NCBI GenBank assembly: GCA_945869165.1
Contig: CAMBNY010000002.1
Coordinates: 1-64,000 of the forward strand
Source of the DNA: Comamonas sp. lk
GTDB taxonomy: Bacteria; Pseudomonadota; Gammaproteobacteria; Burkholderiales; Burkholderiaceae_C
Direction: 5' to 3'
DNA length: 64,000 nt
The notes under the pieces were generated by a model. It saw only the letters and a list, made by a program, of their open reading frames with translations. It was not told the DNA's origin and did not search any database. Both the position numbers and the translations under genes were made by a program. This document shows, in pieces, positions 7,650 through 18,422 of the stretch. Position 1 is the first letter of the stretch. Each line of letters starts with the position of its first letter.

Positions 7650-10600
7650 TTACACCGCAGCGCTGCTTTTGGTTTTGGCCGCCGCCGGGGCGCTAGCCGC
7701 TGCGGATTTTTTGGCATGAATTTCACCCAAGGCCCGCTTGTATTCCAGCGGGAAAACCTTGACGAATTTGCCGCGCGCGCTATCCCATTGGTCTAGCAAT
7801 TCGCGGGCGCGTTTGCTGCCGGTCCAGCGGTTGTGCTCTTCCAGCAATTTGCGCAACTGCGCTTCGTCGGATTGGCCGCAGTGCCAGACGGCTTTGTCTA
7901 TTTGCGCCTCTTGCTCTTTGCTGCTGAGCACCGGCTCCATGCTGACCATGGCGGTATTGCAGCGGCTGGCGAACTGGCCGTCTTCGTCATAGACGTAGGC
8001 GATGCCGCCGCTCATACCCGCAGCAAAATTGCGTCCGGTTTTACCCAGCACCAACACAGTGCCGCCGGTCATGTACTCGCAGCCGTGGTCGCCCGTGCCT
8101 TCAACCACTGCCGTGGCGCCCGACAAGCGAACCGCAAAGCGCTCGCCGGCCACGCCGCTGAAAAACGCTTCGCCGCTGGTGGCGCCGTACATCACGGTAT
8201 TGCCCACAATGGTGTTGCGAATGGCTTCACCCCGGAAGTCAATACTAGGCCGTACCACCACGCGCCCGCCGGACAAGCCCTTGCCGGTGTAGTCGTTGGC
8301 GTCGCCAATCAAGTACAAGGTCACGCCATTGCACAAGAACGCCCCGAAAGACTGACCGCCCGTGCCTTCGAGCTGTATGCGGATGCTGTCATCAGGCAGG
8401 CCTTCTGGGTGCATTTTGGTAATCGCACCCGAGAGCATGGCGCCGACCGAGCGATTGACATTGCGCGCCACTTCCATGAACTGCACTTTTTCGCCTTTGT
8501 CGATGGCGGCGCGGCTCTTCTCGATCAAGCGCACATCGAGTGCTTTTTCCAGGCCATGCTCTTGGGTTTCGTTTTGGAAGCGCGATACGCTGGCAGGCAC
8601 TTGCGGCTGGGCAAACAGGCGGCTGAAATCCAGACCGCTGGACTTCCAGTGGTCAATGCCTTTGCGCATGTCCAGCAGGTCGGCCCGGCCAATCAAATCG
8701 TCAAATTTGCGTACGCCTAGTTGCGCCATGATGTGGCGCACTTCTTCGGCGACAAAGAAAAAGTAATTCACCACATGCTCTGGCTTGCCCGAGAATTTTT
8801 GGCGCAGCACCGGGTCTTGCGTCGCCACGCCCACGGGGCAGGTGTTGAGGTGGCATTTACGCATCATGATGCAGCCTTCCACCACCAGCGGCGCAGTGGC
8901 AAAGCCGAACTCGTCAGCGCCGAGCAAGGCGCCAATCGCCACATCGCGGCCGGTTTTCATCTGGCCATCGACTTGCACCCGGATACGGCTGCGCAAGCGG
9001 TTGAGCACCAGGGTTTGCTGCGTCTCGGCCAGGCCGATTTCCCAGGGGCTGCCTGCGTGCTTGATAGAGGACCAGGGCGACGCACCGGTGCCGCCGTCAT
9101 GGCCGGCGATGACCACATGGTCCGCCTTGCACTTGGCCACGCCTGCGGCTACCGTACCCACGCCGATTTCCGACACCAACTTCACGCTAATGTCGGAATG
9201 GGGCGCGACGTTTTTCAGGTCGTGAATGAGTTGCGCCAGGTCTTCGATGGAGTAAATATCGTGGTGCGGTGGCGGCGAGATCAGGCCCACGCCGGGCACC
9301 GAGTAGCGCAGCTTGCCGATGTACTCGGACACTTTGCTTCCCGGCAATTGCCCGCCTTCACCAGGCTTGGCGCCTTGGGCCATCTTGATCTGAATCTGGT
9401 CCGCGCTGACCAAATATTCCGCCGTCACGCCAAAGCGGCCCGAGGCCACTTGCTTGATTTTGGAGCGCATGGAATCGCCCGCTTGCAGGGCGTAATCGAC
9501 CTCAAAAATTTCCTTACCCAGTAGGTCCGACATGGTCTGGCCTTGCTTGATCGGGATGCCTTTGAGTTCATTGCGGTAACGCAGCGGGTCTTCGCCACCC
9601 TCACCGGTATTGCTCTTGCCGCCGATGCGATTCATGGCTACGGCCAAGGTGCTGTGCGCTTCGGTGGAGATAGAGCCTAGCGACATAGCGCCTGTGGCAA
9701 AGCGTTTGACGATTTCGGCAGCGGGTTCCACCTCGTCGATGGAGATCGCTTTGGCCGGGTCGATGCGGAACTCAAACAAGCCGCGCAGCGTTAGTTGGCG
9801 GCGCGTCTGGTCGTTGATGATTTGGGCGTACTCTTTGTAAGTGCTCCAGTTGTTGGCGCGCGTGCTGTGTTGCAGCTTGGCGATCGCATCGGGCGTCCAC
9901 ATATGCTCTTCGCCGCGCACGCGCCAGGCGTACTCGCCACCGGCGTCCAGGGCATTGGCCAGCACCGGGTCTTTGCCAAAGGCCAGCTTGTGGGTGCGGA
10001 TAGCTTCTTCGGCGATTTCAAAAACGCCTATGCCTTCCACGCGGCTGGGCGTGCCGGTGAAGTATTTACGCACGGTGTCGGTGGACAAACCAATCGCTTC
10101 AAACAACTGCGCGCCGCAATAGCTCATATAGGTGCTCACACCCATCTTGGACATGATTTTGGACAGGCCTTTGCCCACGGCTTTGACGTAGTTGTAAATC
10201 GCCTTGTCGGCGCTGAGCGCGCCGGGCAAGCCAGCGCTCATTTGCACCAGGGTTTGCATCGCCAAATAGGGATGCACAGCTTCCGCGCCATAACCGGCGA
10301 GCACCGCGAAGTGGTGCACCTCACGCGCGCTCCCGGTCTCCACCACCAGGCCTGCCGTGGTGCGCAAGCCTTCGAGCACCAGGTGCTGGTGAATAGCCGA
10401 CAGTGCCAGCAAAGCGGGTATCGCCACTTGGGTGGCGCCCATGGCGCGGTCGCTGATGATGAGAATGTTGTTACCGCTCTTGATAGCGTCCACCGCTTCG
10501 GCGCACAAGGAGGCCAGCTTGGCCTCCACGCCTTCGTGGCCCCAGTCCAGCGGGTAAGTAATGCCTAGGGTGTAGCTGCGGAATTTGCCATGGGTGTGAC

Positions 10601-12374
10601 GCTCAATATCACGCAGCTTGGCCATGTCGGTGAAGTCCAGCACGGGCTGCGTGACTTCCAGGCGCATGGGAGGGTTCACCTGGTTGATGTCCAGCAAATT
10701 GGGCTTGGGGCCTACAAAAGACACCAGCGACATCACGATGGCTTCGCGAATCGGGTCGATGGGCGGGTTGGTCACCTGCGCGAACAATTGTTTGAAGTAG
10801 CTGTACAGCGGCTTGTTTTTATCGCTGAGTACAGCCAAGGGGCTGTCGTTGCCCATAGAGCCCAGCGCTTCTTCGCCCAGACTGGCCATGGGGGCGATCA
10901 GGAATTTCAGGTCTTCCTGCGTATAGCCGAAGGCTTGCTGGCGGTCCAGTAAATCTGCAGCATTAGGCATGGCAGGGGCTGTGCTTTCGCCCTTAGCCAC
11001 ATGGTCAATTTTGATGCGCAGGTTTTCAATCCATTGCTTGTACGGACGGCTATTGGCCAGGCCCGATTTGAGCTCTTCGTCGTCAATCATGCGGCCTTGT
11101 TCCAGATCGATCAGGAACATCTTGCCCGGCTGCAAACGCCATTTGCGCACGATCTTGTTTTCGGGCACCGGCAGCACGCCGGACTCGGAGCCCATGATGA
11201 CCAAATCATCATCGGTGATGCAATAGCGCGAGGGGCGCAAGCCGTTGCGGTCCAGGGTGGCGCCGATCTGGCGGCCATCGGTGAACACAATGGAAGCCGG
11301 GCCGTCCCAGGGCTCGAGCATGGCGGCGTGGTATTCGTAAAACGCGCGGCGGCGCTCGTCCATGGTGCTGTGGTTTTCCCAGGGCTCGGGGATCATCATC
11401 ATCATGGCCTGGCTGATGGGGTAGCCGGCCATGGTCAGCAATTCCAGGCAGTTGTCAAACGTCGCGGTATCGGACTGGTCGGCAAAGCTGATGGGATACA
11501 GCTTTTTTAGGTCGGCGGCGAGTACCGGCGAAGACATCACGCCCTCACGCGCTTTCATCCAGTTGTAATTGCCTTTGACGGTGTTGATCTCGCCGTTGTG
11601 CGCCACATAGCGATAAGGATGGGCCAGCGGCCACTCGGGGAAAGTGTTGGTTGAAAAACGCTGGTGCACCAGGCCCAGTGCAGAGACGCAGCGTGCGTCT
11701 TGCAAGTCTTTGAAATAGGTGCCCACTTGGTCGGCCAGCAGCAAGCCTTTGTAAATGACCGTGCGGCTGGACATGCTGGGAACGTAGTATTCCTTGCTGT
11801 GCTTGAGATTGAGGTGCTGGATCGCCGCGCTGGCGGTTTTGCGAATGACATAGAGCTTGCGCTCCAGCGCGTCTTGCACGATGACATCGTTGCCCCGGCC
11901 GATAAACACCTGCCGTATGACCGGCTCTTTTTCCCGCACGGTGGGCGACATGGGCATGTCGGCATTGAGCGGCACATCGCGCCAGCCTAAAAGCACCTGG
12001 CCCTCGGCCTTGATGGCGCGCTCCATTTCCTGCTCGCAAGCCAGGCGCGAGGCGCGCTCTTTGGGCAGAAAAATCATGCCAACGCCGTATTCGCCAGCGG
12101 CAGGCAGTTGCACGCCCTGGGCAGCCATTTCTTCGCGGTAGAGCGCATCGGGCAATTGAATCAAGATGCCAGCACCATCGCCCATCAGCTTGTCCGCACC
12201 GACCGCGCCGCGGTGGTCCAGGTTTTCCAAAATCTTGAGCGCGTTGCTCACAATGCTGTGGCTTTTTTCGCCCCGGATATGCGCCACAAAGCCCACACCG
12301 CAGGCGTCATGCTCCTGCTGCCCCGCATACAAACCAAACTGCTCCAAATGTGCAATCTCAGACGCCGTGGTCAT
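7650..12374 (-). CDS. gltB: Glutamate synthase large (alpha) subunit
   Basis: A 1574-residue enzyme. The start chosen is the ATG at 12374 because AGGAG lies 7 nt upstream; the longer ORF adds 29 unrelated residues. A short propeptide ends before the catalytic Cys of CGVGFVAH, the N-terminal glutaminase nucleophile exposed on maturation. Further on are the FMN-binding synthase domain ([27 protein letters not shown]) and the [3Fe-4S] cysteines in [15 protein letters not shown]. The last third is the GXGXG repeat region ([17 protein letters not shown]). The C-terminus ends in an Ala/Lys/Ser-rich tail. It forms an operon with gltD. Its promoter region is only about 240 nt from the end of a transposase gene. 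Confidence 0.97.
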   Translation of the reverse strand: MTTASEIAHLEQFGLYAGQQEHDACGVGFVAHIRGEKSHSIVSNALKILENLDHRGAVGADKLMGDGAGILIQLPDALYREEMAAQGVQLPAAGEYGVGMIFLPKERASRLACEQEMERAIKAEGQVLLGWRDVPLNADMPMSPTVREKEPVIRQVFIGRGNDVIVQDALERKLYVIRKTASAAIQHLNLKHSKEYYVPSMSSRTVIYKGLLLADQVGTYFKDLQDARCVSALGLVHQRFSTNTFPEWPLAHPYRYVAHNGEINTVKGNYNWMKAREGVMSSPVLAADLKKLYPISFADQSDTATFDNCLELLTMAGYPISQAMMMMIPEPWENHSTMDERRRAFYEYHAAMLEPWDGPASIVFTDGRQIGATLDRNGLRPSRYCITDDDLVIMGSESGVLPVPENKIVRKWRLQPGKMFLIDLEQGRMIDDEELKSGLANSRPYKQWIENLRIKIDHVAKGESTAPAMPNAADLLDRQQAFGYTQEDLKFLIAPMASLGEEALGSMGNDSPLAVLSDKNKPLYSYFKQLFAQVTNPPIDPIREAIVMSLVSFVGPKPNLLDINQVNPPMRLEVTQPVLDFTDMAKLRDIERHTHGKFRSYTLGITYPLDWGHEGVEAKLASLCAEAVDAIKSGNNILIISDRAMGATQVAIPALLALSAIHQHLVLEGLRTTAGLVVETGSAREVHHFAVLAGYGAEAVHPYLAMQTLVQMSAGLPGALSADKAIYNYVKAVGKGLSKIMSKMGVSTYMSYCGAQLFEAIGLSTDTVRKYFTGTPSRVEGIGVFEIAEEAIRTHKLAFGKDPVLANALDAGGEYAWRVRGEEHMWTPDAIAKLQHSTRANNWSTYKEYAQIINDQTRRQLTLRGLFEFRIDPAKAISIDEVEPAAEIVKRFATGAMSLGSISTEAHSTLAVAMNRIGGKSNTGEGGEDPLRYRNELKGIPIKQGQTMSDLLGKEIFEVDYALQAGDSMRSKIKQVASGRFGVTAEYLVSADQIQIKMAQGAKPGEGGQLPGSKVSEYIGKLRYSVPGVGLISPPPHHDIYSIEDLAQLIHDLKNVAPHSDISVKLVSEIGVGTVAAGVAKCKADHVVIAGHDGGTGASPWSSIKHAGSPWEIGLAETQQTLVLNRLRSRIRVQVDGQMKTGRDVAIGALLGADEFGFATAPLVVEGCIMMRKCHLNTCPVGVATQDPVLRQKFSGKPEHVVNYFFFVAEEVRHIMAQLGVRKFDDLIGRADLLDMRKGIDHWKSSGLDFSRLFAQPQVPASVSRFQNETQEHGLEKALDVRLIEKSRAAIDKGEKVQFMEVARNVNRSVGAMLSGAITKMHPEGLPDDSIRIQLEGTGGQSFGAFLCNGVTLYLIGDANDYTGKGLSGGRVVVRPSIDFRGEAIRNTIVGNTVMYGATSGEAFFSGVAGERFAVRLSGATAVVEGTGDHGCEYMTGGTVLVLGKTGRNFAAGMSGGIAYVYDEDGQFASRCNTAMVSMEPVLSSKEQEAQIDKAVWHCGQSDEAQLRKLLEEHNRWTGSKRARELLDQWDSARGKFVKVFPLEYKRALGEIHAKKSAAASAPAAAKTKSSAAV

Positions 12375-12444
12375 AGCCCACTCCTGGAAAAATAACAAAG
12401 GACCGTGAGCATACTGCAATGCAATATTGTTTTTCGAAAAATAA

Positions 12445-12463
12445 TGGGGGTCAGATCCCAATT
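12445..12463. repeat. REP-like motif flanking the RAYT gene, outer left copy
   Basis: TGGGGGTCAGATCCCAATT contains GGG(G)TCAGATCCC, a short imperfect inverted repeat. This motif type commonly borders REP-associated transposase genes. It lies between the gltB start and the transposase 3' end. Confidence 0.5.
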
Positions 12464-12492
12464 AAATGATCAAAAAATAGAAGTATGGATAA

Positions 12493-12506
12493 TTAGGGAC
12501 AGATTT
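12493..12506 (+). repeat. REP-like element, inner left copy
   Basis: TTAGGGACAGATTT resembles the motif AAATAGGGGACAGGT found on the minus strand at the other side of the transposase gene. Together they form imperfect inverted repeats bracketing it. Confidence 0.5.
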
Positions 12507-12612
12507 AATCAATGGCGGAAATTGCGCATAGGCGGTAAAACCTGGCGCTTATTGCTTGAATTTCAGCAGGTCGATGACGCCAGCCGCCGCGACGCACGAT
12601 GGATGAACGCCG

Positions 12613-13317
12613 CTAGGAGGGGATTTCCGGCCGCACCAAAGACGGTCTACCCGCTTTGGACTTGCTGACACGTCGTCCAGTGCGTTTTTGGAGATCTACA
12701 ACAAAATCTGCTTCACCCAAGGCCCAGCCACGCAGCGTGGCATCGGTTAGGGCTTGCTGCGCGGATCCCTCCACGCCGGCCTGCACCAGTGACTGGTAAG
12801 CGGCCTCGCGGGCGAATGGTGTGTTGCCCAATTCCCAATAAAGGGGGTGCGGGCTGACCAAGGGATCGGCGCGTTGGCCGGTGTTATGCGCAAACGAGGA
12901 CCAAGCGTAGTCTTGCGGCCCAGCCACCATGCCCGCACGCACCGGGTTGAGGTCGATATAGGCCATGCATTGCAGCAAATAGCGCTCCGTTTGCAAAACC
13001 GTTGAGCGGTACCGCCCTTCCCACAAGGTGCCGCTACGCTGATGCTGGCGATTGAAATACTGCACATAGCTGCGCCCCACAGCCTGCATCATGCGGGGTA
13101 AGCCCTCGCCTTCTTGCGGCGTGAGCAAGAGGTGGAAATGGTTGCCCATCAGCACATAGGCATGCACCGCGACCTGGCATTGGCGGGCATGCTGGCGCAG
13201 TAGATCGAGCAAAAATCGGTAATCCGCCGCGCTGCTGAAAATTGATTGGCGATTGTTGCCACGCTGAATAACGTGGTGCGGATAGCCGGGAAGGCTGAGG
13301 CGGGGGAGACGGGCCAT
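12613..13317 (-). CDS. REP-associated tyrosine transposase (RAYT, IS200-like Y1 HUH)
   Basis: A 234-residue transposase of the IS200/RAYT branch. The opening RLPRLSLPGYPHHVIQRGNNRQ is a typical RAYT N-terminus. The HUH metal site is GNHFHLLLTP near residue 98. The block RSGTLWEGRYRSTVLQ and then YLLQCMAYIDLNPVRAGM holds the helix with the candidate catalytic Tyr. The ATG at 13317 is preferred to the TTG at 13323. RAYTs are single-copy, domesticated-looking enzymes thought to move REP hairpins. REP-like motifs lie on both sides. No frameshift is visible, so it appears intact. Confidence 0.92.
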   Translation of the reverse strand: MARLPRLSLPGYPHHVIQRGNNRQSIFSSAADYRFLLDLLRQHARQCQVAVHAYVLMGNHFHLLLTPQEGEGLPRMMQAVGRSYVQYFNRQHQRSGTLWEGRYRSTVLQTERYLLQCMAYIDLNPVRAGMVAGPQDYAWSSFAHNTGQRADPLVSPHPLYWELGNTPFAREAAYQSLVQAGVEGSAQQALTDATLRGWALGEADFVVDLQKRTGRRVSKSKAGRPSLVRPEIPS

Positions 13318-13353
13318 AAGCAACTTAAAAAAATTGCCCCGATGCTAAACCCG

Positions 13354-13368
13354 ACCTGTCCCCTATTT
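13354..13368 (-). repeat. REP-like element, right side of RAYT
   Basis: On the minus strand this reads AAATAGGGGACAGGT, about 37 nt before the transposase ATG. It is the inverted partner of the left-hand TTAGGGACAGATTT. Confidence 0.5.
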
Positions 13369-13390
13369 TCTAAGCGCGGTTCAGGCAGCT

Positions 13391-13858
13391 TCAGCGCGGC
13401 GCGCGGGAAACACGTACTTTGCCGCTGGAGGTCACCATAATGACCGGATCGCCGGGGGCCAAGGTTTCATTACCTTTGGCTTGCACGATGGCGCGGCGCT
13501 CACCGTTGCGCAGTTGCACGATGATTTCGACGGCCTCTTCTTTGGTCGCCATACGCTCGATGGCATTGCCGGCTATGGCGCCGGCCAGTGCGCCCAATAC
13601 GCCCAGACCCGTTTGCTCCCGATGGACGCTGCTACCGCTGCTGCCGGCAATAGCCCCGACCACACCACCTGCAGCGCCACCCATACCGGATTGACTGCCA
13701 TCGACCGTCACCGCACGCACACTTACCACCACTGCATCTTGCACCTGGGATGCAACTTGGGCATCCTGGCGACTGACAACGTCAGGGCTGCTGGTGGAGC
13801 AGGCACTGAGAACCAAAAACAGAGAAATCAAAAAACCAGATTGAATGCATTTTTTCAT
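13391..13858 (-). CDS. Glycine-zipper outer-membrane lipoprotein (SlyB/Pcp-like)
   Basis: A 155-residue lipoprotein. The signal peptide ends in the lipobox LSAC with Cys20 as the lipidated residue. Residues about 60-105 are Gly/Ala-rich with repeated GxxxG spacing (GGAAGGVVGAIAG and GVLGALAGAIAG), the 2TM glycine-zipper pattern of SlyB/Pcp proteins. The C-terminal part (EIIVQLRNGERRAIVQ, GDPVIMVTSSGKVRV) is a small beta domain usual in this family. SlyB-like proteins sit in the outer membrane and contribute to envelope integrity. It appears monocistronic. Confidence 0.88.
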   Translation of the reverse strand: MKKCIQSGFLISLFLVLSACSTSSPDVVSRQDAQVASQVQDAVVVSVRAVTVDGSQSGMGGAAGGVVGAIAGSSGSSVHREQTGLGVLGALAGAIAGNAIERMATKEEAVEIIVQLRNGERRAIVQAKGNETLAPGDPVIMVTSSGKVRVSRAPR

Positions 13859-13942
13859 GGGGATAGAAACTCCGTCGGTGATATAAAAAAATTGCGCTTG
13901 GAGGCATCAAGCTCCAGGAGCCAGCGAAAAGCGCATAACGCG

Positions 13943-14914
13943 CTAGTGGCTGTCCGCGTTGTCTTCTGAATTGTGCGTTTGTCGTGTAAACCGCCTGTCA
14001 ATCAGGGCTTTGAGGCCGAACTGCGCACCGATTTCCACTATGCGCTCAGCCGCAGCGCGTTTTCGATGCCCAGTGTAGCGGGCGATGATGAGCTCATTTT
14101 TCATGCTGTGCTCCCAACCCACTAGTTCGGTGACGGTGACTTGGTAGCCATTCGCCTCCAAATACAGGCAGCGCAGCACATTGGTAATTTGGCTCCCCAT
14201 TTCACGGGTGTGCAAGGGGTGGCGCCACAATTCGGCCAGGGGGGTGCGCGAGAGCATGAGTGCCTTGTTGCTACCAAGTTGACGCGCCGCTTCCGCCTGA
14301 CAACAAGGCACTAGCGCAAAAGCGCGCGCTTGCTTGGAAAGGCCAAAGGCAATCGCGTCATCGGTGGCGCTATCGCAAGCATGCAAGGCGGTCACCAGGT
14401 CGATGCGTTGCGGTAATTCGGGCGTCCGGGTGGACTGCGCCACCGTGAGGTTGAGGAAACGCATGCGTGCAAAGCCTAATTGCGCAGCCAAGTCGCGGGA
14501 TTTGCCCACCAAATCGGCGCGGCTTTCAATGCCATAGACCATGCCTTGTGCCCGCGACTTGAAAAATAAGTCAAACAAAATAAAGCCCAGATAAGACTTA
14601 CCGGCGCCATGGTCTGCCACGGTCAATGGTGGCGCCAAGGCATCGGCAGCAGGCGCTTGCTCCAACTCGTGCAACAAGGTCTCCATGAATTGATAAAGGT
14701 GATACACCTGCTTGAGCTTGCGCCGAGAGTCCTGGTTGAGCTGGCCCTCGCGGGTGAGGATATGCAGTTGCTGCAACAGGGCGATGGATTGTCCAGGCCG
14801 CAAGAGCGCAGCGAGTTCCTTGGCGCGGGCTTCTTCACGGGCACGCGCACCTGTCTTACCGGTGCTTTGACGGCCGCGTCCTTCGTCACCGAGGCTCTGT
14901 AATTCTTGCTTCAA
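13943..14914 (-). CDS. Class I SAM-dependent methyltransferase, METTL25/Methyltransf_32-like
   Basis: A 323-residue predicted methyltransferase. SAM-binding motif I appears as VADHGAGKSYLGFILFD near residue 100, followed by YGIESRADLV. LVTALHACDSATDDAI near residue 178 and LVPCCQAE give the DACD/PCC pattern seen in the Methyltransf_32 group that includes eukaryotic METTL25/RRNAD1. The first 60 residues are charged and may bind nucleic acid or protein. The start overlaps the DUF1415 gene stop by 4 nt. The substrate is unknown; a role in RNA or protein methylation would be inference. Confidence 0.75.
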   Translation of the reverse strand: MKQELQSLGDEGRGRQSTGKTGARAREEARAKELAALLRPGQSIALLQQLHILTREGQLNQDSRRKLKQVYHLYQFMETLLHELEQAPAADALAPPLTVADHGAGKSYLGFILFDLFFKSRAQGMVYGIESRADLVGKSRDLAAQLGFARMRFLNLTVAQSTRTPELPQRIDLVTALHACDSATDDAIAFGLSKQARAFALVPCCQAEAARQLGSNKALMLSRTPLAELWRHPLHTREMGSQITNVLRCLYLEANGYQVTVTELVGWEHSMKNELIIARYTGHRKRAAAERIVEIGAQFGLKALIDRRFTRQTHNSEDNADSH

Positions 14915-15495
14915 GGCACCCGCTCCTGAGCCGCATCGGGGCCATCCACGTTGAGCGCCCGCCAGCCATCGGGACCGAGCGCACGCAAAGTGGCAATATT
15001 GCGCTCGTAAATCAAAGCGGCATCAGGCAATGCCTCCACCGCCTGGTCCAGGCTGGCTTCGCGCAATATATGCAACGTCGGATAGGGCGCCCGATTGGTG
15101 AAGTGGGCCATATCGCCGGGCGCTGCATCCGCAAACGCATAGCGCGGATGAAAACTGGCGATTTGCACTTCCCCTTCCCACCCTTTTTTGCGGAGCAACT
15201 TGTCCGCGCTGCGCAAAAATGCATTGAAATCCCAAAAATCAGGGAACGCGTCCGGCGCGATGAGCAAGGTGGTGTCGCGCAGCTGCGGATTTTGTAGGAG
15301 CAGATCGCTGATCTCCTGCTCCAGATCCTGCAGCAAGTTCCCCCCGTCGCAGGCAGCACTCACCGCATAATGAATTTGACCTTTACTATGTACTGCCTTG
15401 GCAAATGGACAAAGATTGAGCCCAATGACCGCCCGCTCGAGCCAGCGCTGCATAGCCTCGCATACGGCCTGGTCGCGCTGGGGAAGGTCTGTCAT
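14911..15495 (-). CDS. DUF1415 family protein
   Basis: A 194-residue protein matching DUF1415 by its N-terminal VIGLNLCPFAKAV motif, the block FWDFNAFLRSADKLL, and FHPRYAFADAAPGDMAHFTNRAPYPTLHILRE. The function of this family is unknown to me. The ATG at 15495 is chosen because it overlaps the dgt stop as ATGA, indicating coupling, and because the ORF's extra N-terminal 36 residues lie inside dgt. It forms a tight unit dgt-DUF1415-methyltransferase. Confidence 0.85.
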   Translation of the reverse strand: MTDLPQRDQAVCEAMQRWLERAVIGLNLCPFAKAVHSKGQIHYAVSAACDGGNLLQDLEQEISDLLLQNPQLRDTTLLIAPDAFPDFWDFNAFLRSADKLLRKKGWEGEVQIASFHPRYAFADAAPGDMAHFTNRAPYPTLHILREASLDQAVEALPDAALIYERNIATLRALGPDGWRALNVDGPDAAQERVP

Positions 15496-16652
15496 GCCAA
15501 CAATGTCAGGCCGGTCAGGCGCTGGTGTTCGCGGGATGCAAATCGGTCTGTCATACCGGCAATATAGTCGGCAACCCTGCGGTGCAAGTGCGCGCCGGGC
15601 CACGCCGCCTCTGCACCGGGCTGCATCGCCGCCGGGTCATTGGCATAAGCGGCGAACAAATCGCGCACCACCTGCGCAGCGCGCTGCATGGTCTCTTGCA
15701 CTCTGGCGTGGCGGTACAAAGAGGCAAACAAAAACGCCTTGAGTTGCGCGGTCTCCTCCTGCATCTGCGGGCTAAATTGCACCAGCGCAGCGCAGCGGCG
15801 CACGGCCCGCACATCCTCGGGTGCCACCAGCGCAATGGCTGCCTGCGTGCTTTTGATCACATCGTAAATCTGGGCGCTGAGCATCAAACGCACGGTTTCG
15901 TATAACCAGCGCCTGGGGCTTTGCGCCAACTTCGGATGCGCCTGTAATGCCGCTTGGCTGTAGCGCGCGAATAAAGGAAGCTGTTGCACTTGCTCCAATT
16001 GAATCAACCCAGAGCGCACGCCGTCGTCGATGTCATGGGCGTTGTAGGCGATTTCATCGGCTAGGTTGCACAACTGCGCCTCGAGGCTGGGTTGGCCGCG
16101 TTCCAAAAAGCGGACGGCCACACCACCGAGCCCATCCGCATAGGCAGGTTCCTGCGCCTCAATCGCTTGGGCGTTGTGGCGCGAGCAATGCTTCAGGATA
16201 CCTTCGCGGGTTTCAAAGCAGAGGTTTAACCCGTCGAAATTGGGATAGCGATGTTCCAAGGTATCGACCACGCGCAGGCTTTGCAAATTGTGTTCAAAAC
16301 CACCAAATTCCTGCATGCAGTCATTGAGCGCGTCCTGCCCCGCATGGCCAAAAGGCGTATGACCCAGGTCGTGCGCCAAGGCGATTGCCTCGACCAAGTC
16401 TTCATCCAAGCCTAATGTGCGCGCCACAGAGCGGCCCAACTGGGCTACTTCCAGCGAGTGCGTCAACCGGGTGCGAAACAGATCGCCTTCGTGGTTCAGA
16501 AACACCTGCGTTTTGTAAACCAAGCGGCGAAAGGCGGTGGAGTGGACGATGCGGTCGCGGTCGCGCTGAAATTCGGTGCGTGTGGGCGCGGGCCCCTGCG
16601 GGTAGCGGCGACCCCGGCTATGCGCAGGGTCGCTGGCGTAGCGGGCAGGCAT
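15492..16652 (-). CDS. dgt: Deoxyguanosinetriphosphate triphosphohydrolase-like protein
   Basis: A 386-residue HD-domain dNTPase. Metal ligands are visible as RLTHSLEVAQ (His), ALAHDLGHTPFGHAGQ (HD pair plus downstream His), and ADEIAYNAHDIDDG (Asp). The N-terminal FQRDRDRIVHSTAFRRLVYKTQV is the nucleotide-binding signature of the family. It hydrolyses dNTPs to the nucleoside plus triphosphate and helps set dNTP pools. Its start overlaps the aroB stop by one base, so it continues the aroK-aroB transcript, a common betaproteobacterial arrangement. Confidence 0.93.
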   Translation of the reverse strand: MPARYASDPAHSRGRRYPQGPAPTRTEFQRDRDRIVHSTAFRRLVYKTQVFLNHEGDLFRTRLTHSLEVAQLGRSVARTLGLDEDLVEAIALAHDLGHTPFGHAGQDALNDCMQEFGGFEHNLQSLRVVDTLEHRYPNFDGLNLCFETREGILKHCSRHNAQAIEAQEPAYADGLGGVAVRFLERGQPSLEAQLCNLADEIAYNAHDIDDGVRSGLIQLEQVQQLPLFARYSQAALQAHPKLAQSPRRWLYETVRLMLSAQIYDVIKSTQAAIALVAPEDVRAVRRCAALVQFSPQMQEETAQLKAFLFASLYRHARVQETMQRAAQVVRDLFAAYANDPAAMQPGAEAAWPGAHLHRRVADYIAGMTDRFASREHQRLTGLTLLA

Positions 16653-17761
16653 TAGGCGGCGCAGCAGCGGTCAATAACGGAGCGCACCGTGCCATCATCG
16701 GCGGCGCACATGCGGGCACGTCCAGGCCCGTCGATCACGACAAAGCGGATCGTCCCGGCCTCGGCTTTTTTGTCCACGCGCATCAAGTCCAAATAGAGTC
16801 CCGCGTTGTCGACCGCATCGAGCTGCGGTCCGCGCACCGGAAGGCCGGCCGCGGCGATTAAGCGCGTCAGGCGCTGCACAAAAGCCTCGTCCACCAAGCC
16901 CAGCGCTAACGAGAGATGTGCCGCCATAACCATACCGCAACCCACTGCTTCGCCATGCAGCCAATCACCGTAGCCCAGACCGGCTTCGATAGCGTGGCCA
17001 AAGGTGTGGCCGAAATTAAGAATGGCGCGCAAGCCGCCTTCACGCTCGTCTTGCGACACCACATCGGCCTTGATCTCGCAACTGCGGCGTACCGCATGGG
17101 CCAGGGCTTGCACATCGCGCGCCACCAGGGCACTGATATGGGCTTCGATCCAGTCAAAAAATACCATATCGGCAATCGGGCCGTACTTGATGACTTCGGC
17201 CAGCCCGGCACTGACCTCGCGCGCGGGCAGGGTTTTGAGGGTATCGAGATCGCACAACACACGCTGCGGTTGGTAAAACGCGCCGACCATGTTTTTACCC
17301 AGCGGATGGTTGATGCCGGTTTTGCCACCGACCGACGAATCCACCTGGGCTAGCAGCGTCGTGGGCACCTGTACAAAGGGTACGCCACGCATATAGCTCG
17401 CTGCCGCAAAACCTGTCATATCGCCGACCACGCCACCGCCCAGCGCGAACAGCACGGTTTTTCGGTCACACCCACTTTCCAGCAAGGCATCGAAGATCAA
17501 CTGCAAGGTTTGCCAATCTTTGTAAGCCTCACCATCGGGCAGCACCACCTGCAGGACCCGCGCGTAGTGCTTTTGCAAACCCGTCTGCAAGGCCTCCGCG
17601 TACAAGGGGGCTACGGTGCTATTGCTGACGATCAGGGCGCTAGAGGCCTGTGGCAGGTTTTGCAAACTGGTGGGGTTGGCCAGCAGGCCGCTACCGATAA
17701 GGATGGGGTAGCTGCGCTCGCCCAGTGCGATGGTGAGGGAATGCAGGAGCGGAGAGGTCAT
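16652..17761 (-). CDS. aroB: 3-dehydroquinate synthase
   Basis: A 369-residue enzyme that converts DAHP to 3-dehydroquinate, step two of the shikimate pathway. The NAD-binding block is [13 protein letters not shown] near residue 107. [20 protein letters not shown] follows with the catalytic Lys region. Zn ligands are in [18 protein letters not shown] and LHGEAV. It lies 6 nt after aroK on the same strand, with dgt downstream. Length and all key residues are normal. Confidence 0.96.
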   Translation of the reverse strand: MTSPLLHSLTIALGERSYPILIGSGLLANPTSLQNLPQASSALIVSNSTVAPLYAEALQTGLQKHYARVLQVVLPDGEAYKDWQTLQLIFDALLESGCDRKTVLFALGGGVVGDMTGFAAASYMRGVPFVQVPTTLLAQVDSSVGGKTGINHPLGKNMVGAFYQPQRVLCDLDTLKTLPAREVSAGLAEVIKYGPIADMVFFDWIEAHISALVARDVQALAHAVRRSCEIKADVVSQDEREGGLRAILNFGHTFGHAIEAGLGYGDWLHGEAVGCGMVMAAHLSLALGLVDEAFVQRLTRLIAAAGLPVRGPQLDAVDNAGLYLDLMRVDKKAEAGTIRFVVIDGPGRARMCAADDGTVRSVIDRCCAA

Positions 17762-17767
17762 AGCCCG

Positions 17768-18337
17768 CTAGTTTAGGCGCGGCGGCGGGGTGATGTGGAG
17801 TTGCCCCAGAATCGACTGGACCAGGTTGGACACCGACGGACGCCCAGTCTCGACGATGTGGTGGGCGGTTTCGCGGTAAAGGGGGTCGCGCTCTGCAAAC
17901 AGCTCGCGCAGGCGTGCCATCGGGTCGGCCACCTGTAGCAAGGGGCGTTTGCGGTCGTGGCGCAAGCGACGCATCAAATCCTCAGGCTGCGATTGCAAAT
18001 AGACCACGGTACCTGCGCCACGCAAGAGCGCGCGGTTGGCCGGCCGCAGTACCGCGCCCCCGCCGGTGGCCAACACGCCGGCCGCGTCGGCGCATAACTG
18101 CGCAATCACCTCTTCTTCGATGTCGCGAAACCGCGCCTCGCCTTCGCGCTCAAAAAACTCGCGAATCGGGCAACCCAGGCGCGCCTCTATCGCCTGGTCT
18201 GAATCGACAAAAGGCTCTTGTAAGCGCCGGGACAGATGCCGGCCAACGGTAGATTTTCCAGAGCCTGGGAGGCCGATGAGGATGATCAAAATAGGATTAC
18301 GCGCGATAACTGGGGGCGCCAAATCTAAGCCAGCCAA
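17768..18337 (-). CDS. aroK: Shikimate kinase
   Basis: A 189-residue kinase that phosphorylates shikimate in the chorismate pathway. The P-loop is GLPGSGKST near residue 22, a small variation of the usual GLMGAGKST. Shikimate-binding residues fall in DSDQAIEARLG and RFRDIE, Walker B-like GGGAVLR near residue 92 and the lid segment near RKRPLLQ. Some 14 residues precede the core and may mean the true start is slightly downstream. It forms an operon with aroB and dgt, and lies downstream of the pilus operon. Confidence 0.93.
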   Translation of the reverse strand: MAGLDLAPPVIARNPILIILIGLPGSGKSTVGRHLSRRLQEPFVDSDQAIEARLGCPIREFFEREGEARFRDIEEEVIAQLCADAAGVLATGGGAVLRPANRALLRGAGTVVYLQSQPEDLMRRLRHDRKRPLLQVADPMARLRELFAERDPLYRETAHHIVETGRPSVSNLVQSILGQLHITPPPRLN

Positions 18338-18422
18338 AGCGGGCTTGGATTAAAGAGTGGCGAGCGACTCCCGTCATTCTAGGTTTGTTCATTTACCGTA
18401 AAAAAGTAGTAAACCGAGCTGC

